From an uncultured Saprospiraceae bacterium (GTDB lineage Bacteria > Bacteroidota > Bacteroidia > Chitinophagales > Saprospiraceae), in the NCBI GenBank assembly GCA_937930625.1, contig CALHBW010000117.1, forward strand, positions 1 to 7,104: 7,104 bases of DNA, written 5' to 3'. Numbering within the stretch: the first letter of the stretch is position 1; every line of letters begins with the position of its first letter. The position numbers and the translations under genes are program-made. This document shows positions 1-5,461 of this stretch, one piece after another. The notes beneath the pieces were generated by a model that was not told the origin of the DNA, searched no databases, and saw nothing but the letters and a program-made list of their open reading frames with translations.

Positions 1-111
1 GTCCTAAAAGACTATCCACTTAAACTACCTTCTAATAAAGAAGACATTGATGAACGACGAATTTTGAGACACCCAGACCTACCCCAATTTTCTTACACTA
101 TTTTACCATAA
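1..111 (+). CDS. C-terminal end of an unidentified protein (partial, 5' end outside window)
   Basis: Frame 1 is open from the first base and ends at TAA (109-111), giving 36 residues. It is the only one of the three forward frames without an early stop. The peptide is hydrophilic and proline-containing (..KEDIDERRILRHPDLPQF.. then YTILP at the end), looks like a normal soluble C-terminus, and has no membrane segment. I do not recognise the family and assign no function. The gene converges on the metalloprotease gene, and the two coding ends overlap by 14 bases (98-111). An open run of this length can occur by chance, so the call rests on reading-frame exclusivity and plausible composition only. 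Confidence 0.5.
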   Translation, partial: VLKDYPLKLPSNKEDIDERRILRHPDLPQFSYTILP

Positions 112-3100
112 CTGTCGAAGTTATTTTATAAGTTTCACTAACGGCATTCGATAAACCATTTGCATCACTTACTGTAACACTATATTTACCTATATCTAAG
201 TCATTTATCTTTGAACTTGTTGCGCCTGTACTCCACGTATAAGTATAAGGTGGAATACCTTCTGATGCAAATACTTCTGCCGTACCACCTACCCCACAGT
301 AAGTATGATTGACAGCGAGAGATATTGGTAAATCCGGTACTACTCCGTAAAGACTACGGTACATAGTAGAACCCCCAACAGGCGTGACGACACCTGTAGC
401 CGACATCATTTTACCGTTATTAGTAGTTGCACCTCCCAAATTACCTGATTGTAGGTCTTTATCTGCAACGATAATACTAACTATATGTCCTTCTATCAGT
501 TGATTAACTTTGTTTGTCCGAGTGAGCGCAAAATCTAATGTTATTTTACCTCCGCTAATATGGTGATTCTCAACATAGTGCGTAGGCTGGAGTGCTGATC
601 CTATTGTATCTAACATGATACTGCGACCTGGGACATGCTCAAATTCAACACTTCCGTTGATACCATGTGTATTGATTGGAGCATTTGCTTGAATATATAA
701 CTCGTAAGTAGTTTCTTTGATGCCATCTTCAGTGTTAACCGCCACTTGTTGCAAAATATAAGTCACCGAACTTGTATCATAGCTGTATGAGAGATTCCCA
801 TAAGACTCACCATAATTTTGTACCACTACGTCAAGGTCATCTCCGTCAATAATGCCATTTCCGTCTGCATCCTGATGCTTGCTGTTGATGTCTCCTATAC
901 TTTGTAACCAATTTGGAGCCGGTTGACCTTCAAATATAGTAGTCGCATTCGGACGTATATATCCCTCAAAGCCGAAGGCTAAACCCCAATAAAGTGGATC
1001 TATTTCATTGACTATACTGTCATTATTTAAGTCTCCGGGCCAAACTAAACCTGTACAAACACCTGCATCTGTGTTACAAAAGTCTTCCCAAGGAGCGTCA
1101 AAGTTATTGCCGTCACTGATGTTGGCATTATCCGACCAAGTTGAAAAAGAGCAAAAAAACGAAATGCTACCCGGATAGCAGCCTTCAAATTGATTGTCGC
1201 GCAAGGCGATTTGAGTTAATTGATTTAAATCTCCAAGTTCAGCAGGTAAAGTTCCACTAAACTGATTCGCAGCCAAACTTATTTCTTCCAACTGAGTTAA
1301 ATTGCTAATATTATGTGGAATAGAGCCTGAAAATTCATTATGAGAACAGTGAAAATTTTTGAGATTTGGGAGATTTGCGATTATATCCAAAACATTACCC
1401 GTAAATTGATTTGATGAAAAAGTGAGATGTGTCAAATTGATTAAGCTGGCAAAAGATGATGGGATGACACCGGAAAAATTGTTTCCTCTTACATCAAATC
1501 CTTCCAAATTGACTAAATTTCCAATTTCAGTAGGTAAAGTTCCACTGAATTGATTGTGAGAAGCCCAAAAAATTTCGAGATTTTGAAGATTTACGATTAT
1601 ATCTAAAACATTACCCGTAAATTGGTTTAATGAAAAAGTGAGATGTGTTAAGTTATTTAAATTTCCAAGTTCGGGGGGAATGTTGCCACTAAACTGATTC
1701 GCAGCCAAACTTATTTCTTCCAACTGAGTTAAATTGTTAATATTATGTGGAATAGAGCCTGAAAATTCATTATGAGAACAGTGAAAATTTTTGAGATTTG
1801 GGAGATTTGCGATTATATCCAAAACATTACCCGTAAATTGATTTGATGAAAAAGTGAGATGTGTCAAATTGATTAAGTTAGCAAAAGATGATGGTATAAC
1901 ACCCGAAAAATTATTTCCTCTTATATGGAATTCTTGCAAATTGATTAAATCTCCAAATTCAGCAGGTAAAGTTCCACTAAACTGATTGGAATCCAAATAC
2001 AATATTCTTAATTGAGTTAAGTTGTTAATGTTTTGTGGTATAGAGCCTGAAAATTCATTGCCAACAGCCAAAAAATATTCGAGATTTTCGAGATTTACAA
2101 TTATATCCAAAACATTGCCCGTAAATTGGTTTAATGAAAAAGTGAGATGTGTTAAGTTATTTAAATTTCCAAGTTCGGGGGGAATGTTGCCACTAAGCAG
2201 ATTGCTTTCGAGTCCTAAACTTATCAAGTTATTTAAGTTTCCAAGTTCAAGGGGAATACTGCCGCTAAGTTGATTGTACTCCAGTCGCAACTCTATCAAG
2301 TTATTTAACTTTCCAAGTTCAGGGGGAATGTTGCCGCTAAGTTGATTGTACTCCAGTCGCAACTCTATCAAGTTATTTAAATTTCCAAGTTCGTGGGGAA
2401 TGTTGCCGCTAAACTGATTACCAGACAAATATAAATGTGTCAAATTACTTAGGTTGCCAAGTTCAGGAGGGATATTGCCAGACAATTGATTACCGCTCAT
2501 GTGCAAATACGTTAAATTTTCTAAATTGCCAAGTTCAGGGGGGATATTGCCATTGAGTTCGTTCTCGTAACAAAACAATACGGTTACACAGCCATTTTCA
2601 TCCAAAGTCACTCCCCACCAAGTATCCATCGGCTGACTTAAATTCCATGAATTTGTCCAATTCGCTCCATCGGTTGAATTATATAAAGCTACAAGGGCGA
2701 GGGAGTCACTTTGACGACATGGGGGAGCGCACATACCTGCGCCTGTGGAACAGAAATCTTCCCATGGGGCATCGAAGTTGTTGCCGTTGGAGATACTTTG
2801 GTTCTGTAATTGATTACAAAGATTCACTAAATTGGAATCGTAACAGCCACTAAGCTGGTTTACATGTAATCTCAAAGAGCTTAAATTTGTTAAGTTGCCG
2901 AATTCCGGTGGAATATTGCCACTAAGCTGATTATTGTCTATAAATAGATATACTAAGTTGTATAAATTGCCCAATTCAGACGGGATAATTCCGTCAAGTT
3001 GATTATGGTATAAATGCAGACGTGTTAGATTACTCAAATTTCCAAGCTCTCGTGGAATATTACTGCTGAAGTTATTAGCCGATAATCGCAAATCAATCAA

Positions 3101-5188
3101 ATTGTTTAAATTTCCAAGCTCTGTTGGGATATTGCCATTGAGGTTATTGTTGGTTAAATTTAATTTTGTCAAATTGTTTAACTCTGCAAGTTCCGGTGGA
3201 ATACTACCACTAAACTGATTGTATCCCAAACTTAGATATGTCAAGTTACTTAAATTACTTATTTCATCTGGAATACTATCACTAAGTGTATTTCCTCTTA
3301 AATCCAGGTGTACTAAGTTACTTAAATTACCTATTTCTACTACGAGGCTTCCTGACATATTATTTCCAGAATTATTAAAAACATCAGAACAATCAAAATT
3401 TCCATCCATGTCAATACAGGTCACACAACCATTCTCATTTAATTGAATCCCATACCACCCATCCATCGACTGACTTAAATCCCATGTATTAGTCCAGTCT
3501 GCACCATTCGTGGAGCTGTAAAGAGCTACAAGTGCGAGGGAGTCTATCGCTCTGCAATTTGGTTGACATCCGGGTCCTACACCTACTGCACACCAAGCTG
3601 CTGTCACCTGCTCCACATCTGATGCAGTCAAGATGCCGTCATTTTGTAATACTTGTGCAACGGTTATGGATGCTGTACGAGCATCGTCAAAGTTGGCATT
3701 GGGAGCTAATGTAGTCAGGTTGAGATAGGCGATAGCGAAAGCTTTTTCCATTCCGATGTCTGCGATATCGTAAGTATGTCCATTATCATTTGTTCCTGTA
3801 CCACCTTCAGAGAGTAGATAAAACCAGTGATTTTGTATGCCACTATTGGTATGTACACCACCGTTGTCGGTAGGGTCTAGGTGATAATAGTTGCCGAGAT
3901 AGGTGTCCGGTTGTTGGGTTTCCATAGTTGGGTCATTGGGGTTTGCCATATTTCGTAAACCATTTTCGGGTGGTAGCGTAAAGTCTGCACCGGTTATCCA
4001 GTCGTTGCTTCCCCTAATATATCTTTCTATTACTTCTCCAAAAATATCCGAAAAAGACTCATTGAGTGCGCCGGATTCATCTTGATATATCAGAGCAGAA
4101 GTGTAGCTTGTCAGAGCATGTGTGATTTCATGTCCCACAATATCCGGCGAGGTCCAAGGACCGAAATTAATACTATCACCAAGACCATAGACCATGTATT
4201 CACCATCCCAGTAGGCGTTATTGCCATTCACCAACTTACTCAGCATTGGTGCGCCGTTGCCATCTACACTAGACCTACCGAATGTATTAAGTAAATATTC
4301 ATAAAATTTTTCGGTTGCGAAATGTACATCAACGGCGGCTGCGTCCATATCAAAATGACCGTCGGTATCGTAAAATGGTAAGTTCGTCTGACCTCTTGCA
4401 TCAAATACTTGCATAACAGCCCCTATATCAACACTTTTCAAGGTGTGTTCACCATTGGCATAGCAAGCTGTAAAATTGACCGTACCGGAATAATTAGTTT
4501 CACCACTGGTCGGCACATCAGTACAATGGTATATTTTCTCTATTGTCTTAATTACTTCATTAGAATGAGCATCTACATATACTGCCCGACGACTTAGCGG
4601 CTGTATAGCGTATATATCAAATTTGTATGCCAAACGGCAGTTAGCGGCTTGCTGTGTCAACTGCGGGTCAATGATTACCAATTCACCGGAAGGGCAAAAG
4701 GTCGCGGAAAGGTTACGCTTCGTATATTTGAGTGCTTGTTTGTGCGCCTCGTCTTCCCAGGCGTACAAGGTCGCATCGGTATATTGAAGGGCAGTTTGCA
4801 AAGCCGCTTCCTCGCTTATGGTCGGCGTGGTGGATAGCTTGAGTCCATATACGAGGCTTCCGTTGGCGCGGCTTACGTGGTTGTTCTTTTCGTGCATCAG
4901 ATAGACTGCCCATTCTACAGGCACACCCTTGTATATCTGTTGATAGCGATAGTGATGCTTGCCCATTTTGTTTGCCTTATCCGAAATGGGTTTTAGCTCA
5001 TCTTTTGTTCCAAGTCCTAAGAGGGTTTTGTTTTTTGCTAACTCTGAAGCTGATATACGTTCCGATTGCTCGAAGAATTGCCATGTCGAATTTTCTCTTC
5101 CTGACAAATATTTACCCAATGCTTTTTGTTGGGCGTGGAGTTGACCGAAAACTGTACAACAGATTAAAATTTGGATGATGATTTTCAT
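98..5188 (-). CDS. Secreted M4 (thermolysin-like) metalloprotease with two LRR modules, dockerin-like, cohesin-like and SprB-like domains
   Basis: This is a predicted exported zinc endopeptidase of 1696 residues. A Sec signal peptide (1-19, ending LHA before QQ) precedes a propeptide with FTP-like (about 40-115) and PepSY-like (about 120-215) parts. The M4 catalytic domain spans about 222-538. It carries HEITH (zinc ligands H353 and H357, base E354), third ligand E377 in GALNESFSD with D381, and GGVHTNSG with H446, the counterpart of thermolysin H231. The 20-residue gap from H357 to E377 equals that of thermolysin, so an active enzyme is expected. Two LRR modules follow (about 546-820 and 824-1378), with 7 and 19 units of 24 residues of the LSGxIPxELGNLxNLxxLxLxxN type. 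Next come two EF-hand-like loops (1386-1397, 1440-1451), a cohesin-like beta domain (about 1475-1610) and a SprB-like repeat (about 1622-1690). The ATG at 5188 directly opens the signal peptide, with no Shine-Dalgarno, as is common in Bacteroidota. No type IX sorting domain is visible. The natural substrate is unknown; the LRRs probably bind a protein or glycan. Confidence 0.95.
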   Translation of the reverse strand: MKIIIQILICCTVFGQLHAQQKALGKYLSGRENSTWQFFEQSERISASELAKNKTLLGLGTKDELKPISDKANKMGKHHYRYQQIYKGVPVEWAVYLMHEKNNHVSRANGSLVYGLKLSTTPTISEEAALQTALQYTDATLYAWEDEAHKQALKYTKRNLSATFCPSGELVIIDPQLTQQAANCRLAYKFDIYAIQPLSRRAVYVDAHSNEVIKTIEKIYHCTDVPTSGETNYSGTVNFTACYANGEHTLKSVDIGAVMQVFDARGQTNLPFYDTDGHFDMDAAAVDVHFATEKFYEYLLNTFGRSSVDGNGAPMLSKLVNGNNAYWDGEYMVYGLGDSINFGPWTSPDIVGHEITHALTSYTSALIYQDESGALNESFSDIFGEVIERYIRGSNDWITGADFTLPPENGLRNMANPNDPTMETQQPDTYLGNYYHLDPTDNGGVHTNSGIQNHWFYLLSEGGTGTNDNGHTYDIADIGMEKAFAIAYLNLTTLAPNANFDDARTASITVAQVLQNDGILTASDVEQVTAAWCAVGVGPGCQPNCRAIDSLALVALYSSTNGADWTNTWDLSQSMDGWYGIQLNENGCVTCIDMDGNFDCSDVFNNSGNNMSGSLVVEIGNLSNLVHLDLRGNTLSDSIPDEISNLSNLTYLSLGYNQFSGSIPPELAELNNLTKLNLTNNNLNGNIPTELGNLNNLIDLRLSANNFSSNIPRELGNLSNLTRLHLYHNQLDGIIPSELGNLYNLVYLFIDNNQLSGNIPPEFGNLTNLSSLRLHVNQLSGCYDSNLVNLCNQLQNQSISNGNNFDAPWEDFCSTGAGMCAPPCRQSDSLALVALYNSTDGANWTNSWNLSQPMDTWWGVTLDENGCVTVLFCYENELNGNIPPELGNLENLTYLHMSGNQLSGNIPPELGNLSNLTHLYLSGNQFSGNIPHELGNLNNLIELRLEYNQLSGNIPPELGKLNNLIELRLEYNQLSGSIPLELGNLNNLISLGLESNLLSGNIPPELGNLNNLTHLTFSLNQFTGNVLDIIVNLENLEYFLAVGNEFSGSIPQNINNLTQLRILYLDSNQFSGTLPAEFGDLINLQEFHIRGNNFSGVIPSSFANLINLTHLTFSSNQFTGNVLDIIANLPNLKNFHCSHNEFSGSIPHNINNLTQLEEISLAANQFSGNIPPELGNLNNLTHLTFSLNQFTGNVLDIIVNLQNLEIFWASHNQFSGTLPTEIGNLVNLEGFDVRGNNFSGVIPSSFASLINLTHLTFSSNQFTGNVLDIIANLPNLKNFHCSHNEFSGSIPHNISNLTQLEEISLAANQFSGTLPAELGDLNQLTQIALRDNQFEGCYPGSISFFCSFSTWSDNANISDGNNFDAPWEDFCNTDAGVCTGLVWPGDLNNDSIVNEIDPLYWGLAFGFEGYIRPNATTIFEGQPAPNWLQSIGDINSKHQDADGNGIIDGDDLDVVVQNYGESYGNLSYSYDTSSVTYILQQVAVNTEDGIKETTYELYIQANAPINTHGINGSVEFEHVPGRSIMLDTIGSALQPTHYVENHHISGGKITLDFALTRTNKVNQLIEGHIVSIIVADKDLQSGNLGGATTNNGKMMSATGVVTPVGGSTMYRSLYGVVPDLPISLAVNHTYCGVGGTAEVFASEGIPPYTYTWSTGATSSKINDLDIGKYSVTVSDANGLSNAVSETYKITSTVMVK
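108..127 (+). terminator. Possible weak intrinsic terminator of the left-hand gene
   Basis: ATAACT (108-113) and AGTTAT (119-124) can form a 6-bp stem around a 5-base loop (GTCGA), followed on the + strand by a short T run (124-127). It begins at the stop codon of the left-hand gene and lies inside the 3' coding end of the opposing protease gene. The stem is AT-rich and short and the T tract is brief, so this is only a candidate. On the - strand no T tract follows the stem, so it would not serve the protease gene. Confidence 0.2.
119..1039 (-). other. C-terminal accessory region of the metalloprotease: dockerin-like, cohesin-like and SprB-like domains
   Basis: This covers residues 1384-1690. 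Two calcium-loop motifs with canonical acidic spacing are visible: D1386-x-N1388-x-D1390..N1394..D1397, and D1440-x-D1442-x-N1444..D1448..D1451. The second ends in VVVQNYG, as dockerin-like modules of secreted bacterial proteins often do. The next part (about 1475-1610) is beta-rich, with YELYIQANAPINTHGINGS resembling the first strands of cohesin-like domains. The last part matches the SprB/PKD-like pattern, with GGTAEV, then PPYTYTWSTGATSSKINDL and a YSVTVSDANG ending. The dockerin-like and SprB-like assignments are fairly firm; cohesin-like is a weaker fold-level guess. Confidence 0.65.
1253..2188 (-). repeat. Higher-order duplication inside LRR array B (7-unit block and 6-unit copy)
   Basis: Residues 1001-1168 (bases 1685-2188) hold units A-B-C-D-E-F-G. 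Residues 1169-1312 (bases 1253-1684) hold A'-B'-D'-E'-F'-G', with no unit equivalent to C. The match is visible in the DNA: bases 1254-1462 and 1686-1894 align at an offset of 432 with about three mismatches by eye. The tract around 1620-1692 recurs near-identically around 2124-2196 at an offset of 504. The 72-base difference between offsets is exactly one LRR, so the copies differ by one in-frame unit and the solenoid phase is kept. Confidence 0.85.
2269..2412 (-). repeat. Near-identical 72-bp tandem LRR unit
   Basis: Bases 2269-2340 and 2341-2412 are head-to-tail copies of one 72-bp unit with about three differences. They share a run beginning GTTGATTGTACTCCAGTCGC (read on the + strand). 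They encode the NNLIELRLEYNQLSG segments near residues 938-952 and 962-976. This is the least diverged adjacent pair of units in the array and looks like the most recent single-unit expansion. Confidence 0.85.
2846..3349 (-). repeat. LRR array A, 7 units of 24 residues (72 bp)
   Basis: Residues 614-781 of the metalloprotease form seven consecutive 24-residue LRRs, beginning at residues 614, 638, 662, 686, 710, 734 and 758. Most follow xIPxELGNLxNLxxLxLxxNxLSG, the plant-type LRR class. An N-cap precedes the array (about 546-590, DSLALVALYSST.. with a WTNxW motif and ENGCVT). A C-cap follows it (about 782-820), opening with GCY and containing NGNNFDAPWEDFC. The cysteines in both caps could form disulfides, which fits an extracellular solenoid. 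Units here are more diverged from one another than in array B, suggesting an older array. Confidence 0.9.
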
Positions 5189-5461
5189 AACAATTTAGTT
5201 TATTGGTTATCGTTTATTGTTTTTTATAAAGTTACAGGTTTTACATAAGTATTTATTTAATTTAGAATCAAGTCTTGTTTTTTATCATTCATTTCAAGCT
5301 GAATAAATTAGTTCTATTTGATTCCACCATTTTCTAATCACATTTGCAAATCTAAAGGCTTATTTTTATATTTTTTTATATAAAAATTCTTGCAAACGAC
5401 TGATTTTTATTATATATTTGATTATAAATAACATTGATTATCAAATAATTAAGCTAAAAAA
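5189..5461. promoter_or_regulatory. Divergent intergenic region between the metalloprotease and the TPR-like gene
   Basis: This strongly AT-rich 273-bp spacer separates two divergent start codons and contains no credible ORF. It holds a good Bacteroidota-type promoter for the rightward gene. For the protease gene there is only a poor match, a TTG at 5271-5269 (- strand) 17 bases before TACTTATG (5251-5244), with a short spacer and one mismatch to TAnnTTTG. An all-AT inverted repeat, ATTTTTATA (5362-5370) and TATAAAAAT (5379-5387), sits just upstream of the rightward -33 element. It could be a flexible UP-like element or simply base composition. Neither start has a Shine-Dalgarno sequence. Confidence 0.5.
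5390..5420 (+). promoter_or_regulatory. Bacteroidota-type -33/-7 promoter for the TPR-like gene (and probably recG)
   Basis: TTG (5390-5392) is followed after 20 bases by TATATTTG (5413-5420), an exact match to the TAnnTTTG -7 element used by the Bacteroidota primary sigma factor, with a spacing in the usual range. Transcription would start near 5427, leaving a leader of about 35 bases before the ATG at 5462. TTGATTAT occurs twice (5418-5425 and 5434-5441). The second copy lies in the symmetric element TTGAT-T-ATCAA (5434-5444), just downstream of the expected start, where a repressor could bind. Confidence 0.6.

Larger units (their letters stand above)
1181..2548 (-). repeat. LRR array B, 19 units of 24 residues (72 bp)
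   Basis: Residues 881-1336 form nineteen uninterrupted 24-residue LRRs in the same module design as array A. The N-cap (about 824-870) repeats the DSLALVALY, GANWTNSW and DENGCVT motifs, and the C-cap (about 1337-1378) repeats NGNNFDAPWEDFC. Units 1-5 are regular xIPxELGNL repeats. Units 6-18 are two copies of a higher-order block. Unit 19 (1313-1336) leads into the C-cap. Four units (starting at residues 1025, 1121, 1193 and 1265) replace the usual IPxELGNL with NVLDIIxNL. Two units have Cys (C1137, C1281) at a position normally held by a core Leu, a common LRR substitution. Confidence 0.9.

Noticed and set aside
98..125. Frameshift at the protease C-terminus hiding a sorting domain
   Set aside because: The alternative frame gives only NNFDSYGKIV before a stop, and no - strand frame down to base 1 resembles a type IX C-terminal domain.
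98..160. Lipoprotein reading of the protease N-terminus (Cys10-Cys11)
   Set aside because: The cysteines sit too early, inside the hydrophobic core. The better cleavage site is LHA before QQ at residue 19, typical of signal peptidase I. In the gene these residues lie near bases 5129-5188.
2022..2273. Forward-strand ORF opposite the LRR array
   Set aside because: It is an antisense shadow of the 72-bp LRR repeat; its peptide repeats only because the repeat does (KLFKFPSS motifs).
1181..2548. CRISPR-like array (regularly spaced near-identical segments)
   Set aside because: The 72-bp periodicity is an in-frame protein-coding LRR array without distinct repeat and spacer partitioning.
2647..5178. 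Several 60-75 codon forward ORFs across the metalloprotease gene, and a 66-codon ORF in another reverse frame at 4713-4913
   Set aside because: All lie inside the well-supported protease reading frame, have no recognisable domains and show composition typical of out-of-frame translation.
5189..5461. tRNA or small structured RNA in the intergenic region
   Set aside because: No cloverleaf or GC-rich stem is visible; the only inverted repeats are short and purely AT.
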